From assembly GCF_017744835.1 (NCBI RefSeq), contig NZ_JAGIAM010000007.1, positions 91,413-155,412 on the forward strand: a stretch of 64,000 bases of DNA, read 5' to 3'. The stretch is from Sphingomonas sp. GTDB taxonomy: Bacteria; Pseudomonadota; Alphaproteobacteria; Sphingomonadales; Sphingomonadaceae. Positions 8,032 to 16,086 of the stretch are shown here, piece by piece (positions within the stretch are counted from its first letter, which is position 1; each line of letters opens with the position of its first letter). The notes beneath the pieces are model-generated. The model was given only the letters and a program-made list of their open reading frames with translations, was not told the origin of the DNA and made no database searches. The translations under genes were made by a program, and so were the position numbers.

Positions 8032-8664
8032 TTACTGCTTCTCGAACGCAGCGCTGATATCCAGGGCGACTTCGTCCGAGACCATCGGCACGCCGAAGCC
8101 AAGGCCGAACTCGCTGCGCTTGATCGTGCCGTGGGCGTGGAAGCCGACGGTTTCCGTGTTGCTGCGCGGAGCGGGGCCTGCGCCGACGAATTCGGCGTCG
8201 AGCGTCACGTCGCGCGTCTGCCCGTTGAGCGTCAGCGCGCCGAGGATGCGGGCCTTCTCGCCGGTCACCGTCACTTGTCTCGAGACGAAGCGCGCGTCGG
8301 CGGGGTTGGCGCCGAAGAAGTCGGCCGGCTTGCCGGTCTCGGCGGGCTTGAGCAGGTGCTGAGTCAGGCCGGCGTTGGCCGTGGTCACCTTGGAGACCGG
8401 GATCGTGATGTCCACCTTGGCCGCTCCCGGGTTCTTCGGATCGAGCGTCAGCGTGCCGGTCGATCCGCCGAAGATCCCGAAATAGTCGTTGAAGCCGAGG
8501 TGGCTCACGCGCCAGCCGATCAGCGTATGGTTGGGATCGGCGGCATAGGTGCCCCCGGTCAGGCGCGAGGCGTCGTGCGTGCCGGGCGCCTGCATGGCCT
8601 GTTGGGCGATCACCGGCGTGGCGACGGCAAAGAGGGTGGCGATGGCGATGGTGCGGATGCGCAT
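8032..8664 (-). CDS. YceI-family periplasmic lipid-binding protein
   Basis: A 210-residue exported protein. ATG 8664 is preferred because AGGGAG lies upstream and it begins a signal peptide (MRIRTIAIATLFAVATPVIAQ) with an AxA-like cleavage site. The mature part is a YceI-type lipocalin-like barrel that binds isoprenoid quinones or amphiphiles: TYAADPNHTLIGWRVSHLG at its start, then GTLTLDP, VDITIPVSKV, FVSRQVTVTG, GALTLNGQTRDVTLDAEF and KRSEFGLGFG. Alphaproteobacterial YceI proteins are often stress- or pH-responsive. It ends at the shared terminator with the TonB receptor. Confidence 0.9.
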   Translation of the reverse strand: MRIRTIAIATLFAVATPVIAQQAMQAPGTHDASRLTGGTYAADPNHTLIGWRVSHLGFNDYFGIFGGSTGTLTLDPKNPGAAKVDITIPVSKVTTANAGLTQHLLKPAETGKPADFFGANPADARFVSRQVTVTGEKARILGALTLNGQTRDVTLDAEFVGAGPAPRSNTETVGFHAHGTIKRSEFGLGFGVPMVSDEVALDISAAFEKQ

Positions 8665-8742
8665 ACGAGGGGCTCCCTGTTCGTTGGGCAGCTGCATAAT
8701 CCTCCCGGCGCCGGCCCGCGTCAAACCGGCGTTTGCGGCGAG

Positions 8743-9345
8743 TCAGCTTCCGAACAGCGCGTCGAGCGGGCTCTTGGGCAGGAACCAGAGCAAGGCGACG
8801 AGCGCCGCGCAGGCGAGCCCCGCCCAGGGCGAGATCAGAGTCAGCAGCATGCCGCTGCCATAGATCAGCGTGGCGACGATCCCCTTGCGCACCGAGCGCT
8901 GGTGATAGGCCTGCGCCGCCTCGTCCTGGCTGCCCGTGCGCCGGACCACGGACTGAAGCCAGACATAGGCGAAGGCCGGCAGGATCATCACGCCCATGTA
9001 GAGCAAAGTCGAGTCGCGGCTGAATTCCTGCGAGCCGAGATAGGCCGTCGCGAAGGGCACCAGCGACAGCGCGAAGAGCAGCGCGATGTTCGACCAGACC
9101 AGCGCGTTGGTCACGCGCCGCGCATGGCTGAACATGCGGTGGTGGTTCACCCAATAGATGGCGACATAGGCATAGCTGAGCGCATAGGCGACGAACACCG
9201 GCCAGAGCGCCAGCAGATGCGCCACCCCGGGCTCCTCCGGCGCTTTCATCTCGAGCACCATGATCGTGATGATGATCGCGATCACGCCGTCCGAGAAGGC
9301 CTCGATCCGCGTGACTCCGCCATGGCCTTCGGTTTCGCCGGTCAT
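8743..9345 (-). CDS. TMEM175/DUF1211-family potassium channel-like membrane protein
   Basis: A 200-residue inner-membrane protein with six predicted hydrophobic segments. It carries the family signature RxxAFSDGV near the start of the first helix (RIEAFSDGVIAIIITI), whose Phe-Ser-Asp lines the pore in TMEM175 potassium channels. Conserved NHHRMF also fits. Bacterial members have one six-helix repeat and assemble as tetramers. ATG 9345 is chosen because GAGAGG lies just upstream; an in-frame start seven codons earlier has no comparable signal. It appears to be transcribed alone. Confidence 0.85.
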   Translation of the reverse strand: MTGETEGHGGVTRIEAFSDGVIAIIITIMVLEMKAPEEPGVAHLLALWPVFVAYALSYAYVAIYWVNHHRMFSHARRVTNALVWSNIALLFALSLVPFATAYLGSQEFSRDSTLLYMGVMILPAFAYVWLQSVVRRTGSQDEAAQAYHQRSVRKGIVATLIYGSGMLLTLISPWAGLACAALVALLWFLPKSPLDALFGS

Positions 9346-9465
9346 GTCGCCCCTCTCGTCAGGCAATCTTGAGCGGATGGCGGCCGGGAAGTCAAAGGCT
9401 CGAATTCCCCGCCGATTTCCCCTCCCTGTGGGCAGAGAGGGGAGTAGATCGGCGAGTGCGGTTGA

Positions 9466-10485
9466 TCAGTTCTTGGTCTGGTCGACCAGCTTGTTGGCGC
9501 CGATCCAGGGCATCATCGCGCGCAGCTCGCTGCCGACCTGCTCGATCTGGTGGCGCTTGGCGGCGATGCGGCTGGCCTTGAGCTCGGGCTGGCCGGCGCG
9601 GTTGTCGAGCACGAAGTCCTTGACGAAGCGGCCCGACTGGATGTCGGCGAGCACGCGCTTCATTTCCTTCTTGGTTTCCTCGGTGATGATGCGCGGGCCG
9701 GTCTTGATGTCACCGTACTCGGCGGTGTTCGAGATCGAATAGCGCATGTTGGCGATGCCGCCCTCGTACATCAGGTCGACAATCAGCTTGAGCTCATGGA
9801 GACACTCGAAATAGGCCATCTCGGGGGCATAGCCCGCCTCGACCAGCGTCTCGAAGCCCGCCTGGACCAGCGCGGTGGCGCCGCCGCAGAGCACGGCCTG
9901 CTCGCCGAACAGGTCGGTCTCGCATTCCTCGCGGAAGTTGGTCTCGATGATGCCCGAGCGGCCGCCGCCGACGCCCGAGGCATAGGCGAGCGCGACGTCG
10001 TGGGCGTTGCCGCTGGCGTCCTGGTGGATCGCGATCAGGCAGGGGACGCCGCCGCCACGGACATATTCGCTGCGCACGGTGTGGCCGGGGCCCTTGGGCG
10101 CGATCATGATCACGTCGATGTCCGCCGGCGGCTCGATCAGGCCGAAATGGACGTTGAGGCCATGCGCGAACGCGAGCGCGGCGCCGGGCTTCATGTTGCC
10201 CTTGATGTCCGCCTCATAGATCGCGGCCTGGTGCTCGTCGGGCGCGAGGATCATCAGGATGTCGGCCCAGGCGGCCGCTTCCTTGTTCGGAAGCACCTTG
10301 AAGCCGGCGCCTTCGGCCTTGGCCGCGGAGGCCGAGCCGGGGCGCAGCGCGATCGCGACTTCCTTCACGCCGCTGTCGCGCAGGTTCTGCGCATGGGCAT
10401 GGCCCTGCGAGCCATAGCCGAGGATGGCGATCTTCTTGCCGGTGATCAGGTTCAGATCGGCGTCGCGATCGTAATAGACACGCAT
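9466..10485 (-). CDS. ilvC: Ketol-acid reductoisomerase
   Basis: Converts acetolactate or acetohydroxybutyrate to dihydroxy acids with NADPH and Mg2+, the second step of valine and isoleucine synthesis. At 339 residues it is the short class I form. The Rossmann motif GYGSQGHAHAQNLRDSG lies at about 24-40. The knotted C-terminal domain has the metal ligands in DLFGEQAVLCGG and the FECLHELKLIVDLMYEGG helix. It is third in the minus-strand order ilvB-ilvN-ilvC, separated from ilvN by 118 bases containing a REP-like repeat pair. Confidence 0.97.
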   Translation of the reverse strand: MRVYYDRDADLNLITGKKIAILGYGSQGHAHAQNLRDSGVKEVAIALRPGSASAAKAEGAGFKVLPNKEAAAWADILMILAPDEHQAAIYEADIKGNMKPGAALAFAHGLNVHFGLIEPPADIDVIMIAPKGPGHTVRSEYVRGGGVPCLIAIHQDASGNAHDVALAYASGVGGGRSGIIETNFREECETDLFGEQAVLCGGATALVQAGFETLVEAGYAPEMAYFECLHELKLIVDLMYEGGIANMRYSISNTAEYGDIKTGPRIITEETKKEMKRVLADIQSGRFVKDFVLDNRAGQPELKASRIAAKRHQIEQVGSELRAMMPWIGANKLVDQTKN

Positions 10486-10508
10486 TCTCTTCTCTTCCCT
10501 TTGTGATC

Positions 10509-10588
10509 GTCATCCCCGCGAAGGCGGGGATCCAGGGCAACAGGCCGGAACGCTCGTGACTCTGGGCCCCCGCCTGCGCGGGGGTGAC
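10509..10588. repeat. REP-like palindromic repeat pair between ilvN and ilvC
   Basis: Two GC-rich palindromes face each other: GTCATCCCCGC-GAAG-GCGGGGAT at 10509 onward and CCCCCGC-CTGC-GCGGGGGTGAC ending at 10588. The outer ends GTCA and TGAC are inverted, so the unit resembles a bacterial interspersed mosaic element. This element type is frequent in sphingomonad genomes. Here it may form a hairpin that tunes expression between ilvN and ilvC. Confidence 0.7.
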
Positions 10589-10603
10589 GGAATGAAACGG
10601 AAC

Positions 10604-11119
10604 TCAGGCCGCCTCGGCCCCTCTCGAAATCGCGACGATGCCGGTGCGCGCCACCTCGACGAGGCCGAGGTCGCGCATCAGCTCGACGAACTTGTTGATC
10701 TTCTCGCGGCCGCCGGTGACTTCGAACACGAAGCTGCCGATCGTCGCATCGACCACGCGGGCGCGATAGACTTCGGCGAGGCGCAGCGCCTCGATCCGGT
10801 GCTCGCCGGTGCCCCTGACCTTGACCAGCGCCAGCTCGCGCTCGACGTGCGCGCCGGCCTCGGTGAGGTCGGTCACCTTGTGCACCGGCACCAGCCGCTC
10901 GAGCTGGGCGATGATCTGCTCCATCACCGGGGCCGAAGCCGACGTGACGATGGTGATGCGGCTGATGAGATTGTCCGCGGTGATCTCGCTCACCGTCAGG
11001 CTCTCGATATTGTAGCCGCGCGCAGTGAACAGGCCGGCGATCCGGGCGAGAATGCCCGGCTCGTTGTCGACGATCACGGCGAGCGTGTGCCGCTCGGTGG
11101 TTTCTTCCTTGATGTGCAT
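10604..11119 (-). CDS. ilvN: Acetolactate synthase small (regulatory) subunit
   Basis: The 171-residue regulatory partner of IlvB. An N-terminal ACT domain (residues about 10-80: HTLAVIVDNEPGILARIAGLF, then GYNIESLTVSEI) binds valine for feedback inhibition. The C-terminal domain (ERELALVKVRG to the end) matches the IlvH/IlvN C-terminal fold. It follows ilvB with a 4-base gap, so the two subunits are surely co-translated. Confidence 0.95.
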   Translation of the reverse strand: MHIKEETTERHTLAVIVDNEPGILARIAGLFTARGYNIESLTVSEITADNLISRITIVTSASAPVMEQIIAQLERLVPVHKVTDLTEAGAHVERELALVKVRGTGEHRIEALRLAEVYRARVVDATIGSFVFEVTGGREKINKFVELMRDLGLVEVARTGIVAISRGAEAA

Positions 11120-11123
11120 GGGT

Positions 11124-12869
11124 TCAGACCAGCGCCTTGGCTTCGTCGTCCATTTCGCCGGAGACTTCGGCGGACTGGAGGAGCATTTCGGTGTGGGCCG
11201 CGCCCGACGGGATCATCGGGAAGCAGTTGGCGAGCTTGGCGACGCGGCAATCGACCATCACCGGCCCGTCATAGGCCAGCATTTCCTCGATGCCGCTCTC
11301 CAGACCGGCGCGATCCTCGATGCGGATGCCCTTCCAGCCATAGGCCTCGGCGAGCTTCACGAAATCGGGCAGCGCGTCCGAATAGCTCTCCGAATAGCGG
11401 CTCTGATAGGTCAGCTCCTGCCACTGGCGGACCATGCCCATATATTCGTTGTTGAGGATGAAGATCTTGACCGGCAGGCGATATTGCGTCGCCGTCGCCA
11501 GTTCCTGGATGTTCATCTGGATCGATGCCTCGCCGGCGATGTCGATCACCAGCGCGTCGGGATTGCCGAGCTGCGCGCCGATCGCGGCCGGCAAGCCATA
11601 GCCCATCGTGCCGAGCCCGCCCGAGGTCAGCCACTTGTTCGGGGCCTCGAAGCCGAAGTGCTGCGCGGCCCACATCTGGTGCTGGCCGACTTCGGTGGTG
11701 ATGATCGGCGCGCGGTCCCTGGTCGCCTCGTAGAGCGCACGGATCGCCTTTTGCGGCATGATCGCGTCCTGGCGATCCTCGAAGTCGAGGCAGCGCTTGG
11801 CGCGCCAGCCGTTGATGCGCGCGTACCATTCGGACAGGTCGGGCTTCGGATGGTTGCGTGCCTTCCAGCTCTCGATCATCGCCGCCAGTGCGTTGCCGAC
11901 ATCGGCGATGATCGGCAGGTCGACGCGGACGTTCTTGTTCACGCTCGAACGGTCGATGTCGATGTGCACCTTGCGGCTGTTCGGCGCGAAGGCGTCGAGC
12001 CGGCCGGTGACGCGATCGTCGAACCGCGCCCCGAGCGCGATGATCAGGTCGGCCTTGTTCATCGCCCAATTGGCTTCGTAGGTGCCGTGCATGCCGAGCA
12101 TGCCCAGCCACTGGTCCGAAGAGGCGGGGAAGGCGCCGAGGCCCATCAGCGTCGAAGTGACCGGCGCGCCGGTGAGCGCGGCCAGCTCGCGCAGCAGCCG
12201 CGCGGCCTCGGGCCCCGAATTGATCACGCCGCCGCCGGTGTAGAAGACCGGGCGCTCCGCTGCGGCGAGCATGTCCACCGCTTCCTGGATCTTGGCCGGG
12301 TCGGGCTCGGTCTGCGGGCGATAGGTCTTGTGCTGGATCGGGCCCGGCGCCTCGTAGCGCGCGGTGGCGACCTGCACGTCCTTGGGGATGTCGATCACCA
12401 CCGGCCCCGGACGACCCGAGGTGGCGATGTGGAACGCCTCATGGACGGTGCTGCCGAGCGTCTCGGGCGACTTCACCAGATAATTGTGCTTGGTGCAGTG
12501 CCGCGTGATGCCGACCGTGTCCGCCTCCTGGAAGGCGTCGGTGCCGATCAGCGCGGTGGGCACCTGGCCGGTGATCACCACCATCGGGATCGAATCCATC
12601 AGCGCGTCGGTGATGCCGGTGACGGCATTGGTCGCGCCAGGGCCCGAAGTGACGAGCACCACGCCCGGCTTGCCGGTCGAGCGGGCATAGCCCTCGGCAG
12701 CGTGGGTCGCGGCCTGCTCGTGGCGCACCAGGATGTGCTTGATGCGGTCCTGCTTGAAGATCGCGTCGTAGATCGGAAGCACCGCGCCGCCCGGATAGCC
12801 GAACACGACCTCCACACCGAGGTCGGTCAGCGCCTCGATCAGGATGTCTGCTCCGCTCTTCTCGGCCAC
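11124..12869 (-). CDS. ilvB: Acetolactate synthase large (catalytic) subunit
   Basis: A ThDP- and FAD-dependent enzyme forming acetolactate from pyruvate, the first committed step of branched-chain amino acid synthesis. GTG 12869 is proposed because GGAGG sits 5 bases upstream and it gives the usual start (M)AEKSGADILIEAL; ATG codons at 12881 and 12896 lack such a site and would add up to nine residues. With the GTG start it has 581 residues. The ThDP-binding region has GYPGGAVLP, HEQAATHAAEGYAR with the catalytic Glu, and a C-terminal GLGTMGYGLPAAIGAQ with GEASIQMN and NNEYMGMV. A TTGACG box near 12930 may be its -35 element. No leader peptide was found. Confidence 0.95.
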   Translation of the reverse strand: MAEKSGADILIEALTDLGVEVVFGYPGGAVLPIYDAIFKQDRIKHILVRHEQAATHAAEGYARSTGKPGVVLVTSGPGATNAVTGITDALMDSIPMVVITGQVPTALIGTDAFQEADTVGITRHCTKHNYLVKSPETLGSTVHEAFHIATSGRPGPVVIDIPKDVQVATARYEAPGPIQHKTYRPQTEPDPAKIQEAVDMLAAAERPVFYTGGGVINSGPEAARLLRELAALTGAPVTSTLMGLGAFPASSDQWLGMLGMHGTYEANWAMNKADLIIALGARFDDRVTGRLDAFAPNSRKVHIDIDRSSVNKNVRVDLPIIADVGNALAAMIESWKARNHPKPDLSEWYARINGWRAKRCLDFEDRQDAIMPQKAIRALYEATRDRAPIITTEVGQHQMWAAQHFGFEAPNKWLTSGGLGTMGYGLPAAIGAQLGNPDALVIDIAGEASIQMNIQELATATQYRLPVKIFILNNEYMGMVRQWQELTYQSRYSESYSDALPDFVKLAEAYGWKGIRIEDRAGLESGIEEMLAYDGPVMVDCRVAKLANCFPMIPSGAAHTEMLLQSAEVSGEMDDEAKALV

Positions 12870-12946
12870 TGGAACCTCCATTGCTGCAACGCACATAACA
12901 TTGCCCGAGCGGCGCTGCTACCGGCACGAAAACTTCACGTCAAGCC

Positions 12947-13873
12947 TTATTGCAGTAATTTTCTTTCGAAAAGATCTACAAGTTTGTTGGTTTCTATCTC
13001 AGTCGTGCGCTCCCAGGCCTCGGGGGGCTGGCGGCGGAACCAGGTATATTGCCTTTTGGCATATTGCCGTGTCGCGGTCGCGCCGGCCGTCACTGCGGCG
13101 TGGGAATCGATCTCGCCGCGGAGCAGGGCGCCCATCTCGGGCACCCCGATCGCGCGGAGCACCGGCGCGTCGGCGGGGAGGTCGGTGCGCGCGAGCAGTG
13201 CCTCGGCCTCGGCCCGGGCATGGGCGATCATCATCCCGAACCGCCGGTCGATCCGCTCACCCAGCCAGTCGCGGTTGGGCAGCAGGATCAGCGGCACGAG
13301 CCGGATCGCATCGCCGATCCCGCCCTCGCGCCGCGCCTGCCATTCGCCGATCGGGCGGCCGGTCGAGCGTACCACTTCCAGCGCGCGCGCGACGCGGCTG
13401 GTATCGGCCGGGCCAAGGCGCGTCGCAGCATCGGGGTCGAGCGCAGCCAAGGCGGCATGCGCCTCCGCCACCGGCATCCCCCGGACCTCGCGCCGGACCT
13501 CGGGATCGATCTCGGGCACCGGCGCGATACCTTCGATCAGCGTGCGCAGATACATGCCGGTGCCGCCGACGAGGATCGGGAGGCGACCCTCTTCCTGCGC
13601 CTCGGCGATAGCCGCGCGCGCCTCGATCGCCCAGCGCGCAGCCGAATAGGCGTCGGCGCCGTCGACATGGCCGAACAGCCGGTGCGGCACGCGCTTCTCC
13701 TCCGCCGGCGTCGGCCGGGCAGTGAGGATGCGCAGGTCGGCATAGACCTGCATCGAATCGGCGTTGATCACGGTGCCGCGATGCTTTTCCGCGAGCGCCA
13801 GCGCGAGAGCGGACTTGCCGCTCGCGGTCGGCCCTGCGATGAGCGCCACCGTTGGAAGGTCAGGGGATCCCAT
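12947..13873 (-). CDS. miaA: tRNA dimethylallyltransferase
   Basis: Transfers dimethylallyl to A37 of tRNAs reading UNN codons. With ATG 13873 the protein has 308 residues, normal for MiaA. The P-loop GPTASGKS is at 14-21, DSMQVY at 39-44 and VGGTGMYLRTL near 95. The C-terminal YAKRQYTWFRR is the tRNA-binding signature. The frame is open far upstream across serB, but homology begins here. Its start codon overlaps that of divergent serB by two bases, so each 5' region lies inside the other's coding sequence. An alternative ATG at 13879 would add two residues. Confidence 0.93.
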   Translation of the reverse strand: MGSPDLPTVALIAGPTASGKSALALALAEKHRGTVINADSMQVYADLRILTARPTPAEEKRVPHRLFGHVDGADAYSAARWAIEARAAIAEAQEEGRLPILVGGTGMYLRTLIEGIAPVPEIDPEVRREVRGMPVAEAHAALAALDPDAATRLGPADTSRVARALEVVRSTGRPIGEWQARREGGIGDAIRLVPLILLPNRDWLGERIDRRFGMMIAHARAEAEALLARTDLPADAPVLRAIGVPEMGALLRGEIDSHAAVTAGATATRQYAKRQYTWFRRQPPEAWERTTEIETNKLVDLFERKLLQ

Positions 13874-14750
13874 GTTCATCGCGACGCTTGTAGCAGACGG
13901 TCTTGGCGCAGGGCAGCTTTCGGAAGCCGCCGACCGGCTCGCCGGCGTCGATTGCGCGCCCGGCGCGTGGCACTGGCTCGAAGAGGGCAAGGCCGCGGAC
14001 CTGCTGTTCATGTCGCACCCCGGGGCTGCGCGCGCCGAGCTCGAGGGTGCGTTCCCGGCTACCGACGTGATCGTCCAGCCTGCGGAGGGGCGGAGCAAGA
14101 AACTGCTCGTCGCCGACATGGATTCGACGATGATCACCGTCGAATGCATAGACGAGCTCGCCGATTACGCCGGGATCAAGCCGCAGATCGCCGAAGTGAC
14201 CGAGCGGGCGATGCGCGGCGAGCTGGATTTCGCCGCCGCGCTCGACGCGCGCGTAGCGCTGCTCAAGGGCCTCGAGGAGAGCGCGATCGACCGCTGTCTC
14301 GCCGAGCGCGTGCAGCTGATGCCGGGCGCCGAGGCGCTGGTGAAGACGATGCGGGCACGCGGTGCGCTGACCATCCTCGTGTCGGGCGGCTTCACCCGCT
14401 TCGCCGAGCCGGTGGGTGAGCGGATCGGCTTCGCTCGCGTGATCGCCAACCGCCTGCTGATCGAGGCGGCGAAGCTCACCGGCACGGTGGCCAAGCCGAT
14501 CGTCGACAGCGCGACCAAGGAAACCACGCTGCTCCAGGCCCGCGCCGAGCTCGGCCTAGCGCCGTCCGAAACGCTCGCAGTGGGTGACGGCGCCAACGAC
14601 CTGGCGATGATCCGCGAGGCGGGGCTGGGCGTCGCCTATCACGCCAAGCCGATCGTCGCGGCCGCCGCGGGCGCGCGGGTCGACCATAACGACCTGACGG
14701 CGCTGCTCTATGCCCAGGGCATCGCCCGCGCGGACTGGGTGACGGGCTGA
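13872..14750 (+). CDS. serB: Phosphoserine phosphatase
   Basis: Dephosphorylates L-phosphoserine, the last step of serine synthesis. The 292-residue HAD-superfamily protein starts at ATG 13872 after AGGGGA. An N-terminal region of about 75 residues resembles the ACT-like domain of long SerB forms. HAD motif I is DMDSTMITVE with nucleophile Asp82. Motif II is LVSGGFTRF with its Ser, the Lys of motif III lies in AKPIV, and motif IV is GDGANDLAMI. It is head-to-head with miaA with a 2-base start overlap and convergent with the VOC gene, whose restored stop is 5 bases away. Confidence 0.93.
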   Translation: MFIATLVADGLGAGQLSEAADRLAGVDCAPGAWHWLEEGKAADLLFMSHPGAARAELEGAFPATDVIVQPAEGRSKKLLVADMDSTMITVECIDELADYAGIKPQIAEVTERAMRGELDFAAALDARVALLKGLEESAIDRCLAERVQLMPGAEALVKTMRARGALTILVSGGFTRFAEPVGERIGFARVIANRLLIEAAKLTGTVAKPIVDSATKETTLLQARAELGLAPSETLAVGDGANDLAMIREAGLGVAYHAKPIVAAAAGARVDHNDLTALLYAQGIARADWVTG

Positions 14751-14771
14751 GGCCTCAGCCCGCGTCGAACG

Positions 14772-15194
14772 TCACCACGATCGACTCTGCGCTGCGCTCC
14801 TTGGGCACGCCGTGGTACACCGCCTCGATATGTTGCCATCGGGATCGAGCACGAAGGCCGCGTAATAGCCCGGATGGTAGGACCGCTCGCCCGGCGCGCC
14901 ATTGTCGCGACCCCCGGCCGCCAGCGCGGCGCGGTAGAAGTCGTCCACCATCTCGCGGTCGCGCGCCTGGAAGGCGATGTGGTGCCGCCCGGTCAGGTGG
15001 CCCGCCGCGGCCTCGCTATCGGCGGTCGATACGTACAGCTCGTCGACCCAGAAGAAATTCTCGCCGCTTCCCGAAAGCGGAATGCCGAGCGCGTCGAGCA
15101 CCGAATCATAGAAGCGCCGGCTCGCCGCGAGGTCGCGCACGACGAGCTGGATATGGTCGATCAGCCGGCCGAGGTAGAGTTGCTGGAGTGCCAT
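14772..15194 (-). CDS. VOC-family (glyoxalase-like) protein with a C-terminal frameshift
   Basis: The first about 120 residues are a normal vicinal-oxygen-chelate protein: GRLIDHIQLVVRDLAASRRFY, HIAFQARDREMVDDFY, HPGYYAAFVLDPDGN. After DPDGN the frame departs from the family. Inserting one base near 14830-14834 restores N-IEAVYHGVPKERSAES-IVVTF-DAG and a stop at 14755-14757, exactly the expected family ending. Either the gene carries a recent one-base deletion or the sequence has an error. Because the lost part includes the last metal-ligand Glu (IEAV), the protein as written should be inactive. Substrate unknown; it probably acts in detoxification. Confidence 0.8.
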   Translation of the reverse strand: MALQQLYLGRLIDHIQLVVRDLAASRRFYDSVLDALGIPLSGSGENFFWVDELYVSTADSEAAAGHLTGRHHIAFQARDREMVDDFYRAALAAGGRDNGAPGERSYHPGYYAAFVLDPDGNISRRCTTACPRSAAQSRSW

Positions 15195-15227
15195 CGCAGT
15201 CCCTCCCGTTGACGGGGTCCCGGCGCC

Positions 15228-16037
15228 TCAACGCACGCCGCGACCGAAAGTATAGCTGAGCGCCAGCCCGCCTGAAAACTGATCGCGTGAGCCGAAGGCG
15301 CGGACCGCGGGCGAGCGGCTGGCGTCGGAGACGAGCCGATCATATTTCGCATAGCCCTGCAGACCCCAGCGGGGAGAGAGCTGGTAGATCGCGCCGGCCG
15401 TGGCACCCACTGCGTTGACGCCGCTCTCCGGACTGAAGGCCGGCAGGCCCGTGGCAGCCGCCTCGCGGGGGTTCACGCCGAAGAAGGTACGCTGATAAAG
15501 CGCGTCGGCAAGAGTCAGGCGCGGCCCCAGCGAGACAAGCCATCGGTCGCCGTCCCGCGCGACCAGATCGGCGCCGACATTGCCGACCCATCCCTTGTGC
15601 CCGCCGATGCCCTTGCGCGCCTCGGCCCGGAAGCGCAGCCCGGGGGTGAGCCAATATTGCGCATAGCCGCCGACTTCGACGGTGGTGCCCACTTCATCCA
15701 GATCCGCGCCGACTTCCTCGCGCGTGCGGCGGCCTTCGATGTTGAGCGCCGGCCCCGCCTCGAAGCCCCGGCTGCGAAGCAGGCTCAGCCCGAAGCTCTC
15801 GTCCGGCGCCTCGAACTCGAACGGCTTCGAGCCGCGTGTCACCGACACGTCGACGAACGGCCGCAGGCTGTGGCGATCGGCGCCGGGATAGCTCGGCACC
15901 AGCTGCGGGCCGAGCGCGACACGGTAGCGACGTGGCTCGTTCGCGTCTGCCTGGTCGCCCGAGGTCTGGGCGGAGGCGGGAAGCGAAGCGAGGGAGGGGA
16001 AAGCGAGCGCCGCAAGGGCGAGACGAGAGCGGATCAT
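15228..16037 (-). CDS. MipA/OmpV-family outer-membrane protein
   Basis: A 269-residue exported protein with a signal peptide (MIRSRLALAALAFPSLASLPASAQ, cleavage after SAQ). The mature chain shows the MipA/OmpV pattern: YRVALGPQLVPSYPGADRHS near the start, LRPFVDVSV, alternating beta segments, and the terminal strand GGLALSYTFGRGVR. Family members are outer-membrane barrels; MipA scaffolds murein synthesis enzymes in E. coli and OmpV is a porin-like protein. The precise role here is open. It neighbours a SPOR-domain gene on the same strand, which may fit a cell-wall context. Confidence 0.85.
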   Translation of the reverse strand: MIRSRLALAALAFPSLASLPASAQTSGDQADANEPRRYRVALGPQLVPSYPGADRHSLRPFVDVSVTRGSKPFEFEAPDESFGLSLLRSRGFEAGPALNIEGRRTREEVGADLDEVGTTVEVGGYAQYWLTPGLRFRAEARKGIGGHKGWVGNVGADLVARDGDRWLVSLGPRLTLADALYQRTFFGVNPREAAATGLPAFSPESGVNAVGATAGAIYQLSPRWGLQGYAKYDRLVSDASRSPAVRAFGSRDQFSGGLALSYTFGRGVR

Positions 16038-16086
16038 CGCCGCTCAACGAAACCTCCGCGCTTTGGTTGCTGCAGCGGCGGCGCCG

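Noticed and set aside
12897..12946. Attenuator or leader peptide before ilvB
   Set aside because: The gap to miaA is only about 50-75 bases, with no branched-chain-rich short ORF and no hairpin with a U tract.
11025..13649. 874-codon open frame on the plus strand opposite ilvN and ilvB
   Set aside because: It is antisense to two certain genes, is Arg/Ala/Gly/Asp-rich with no family motif, and arises from high third-position GC in ilvB/ilvN.
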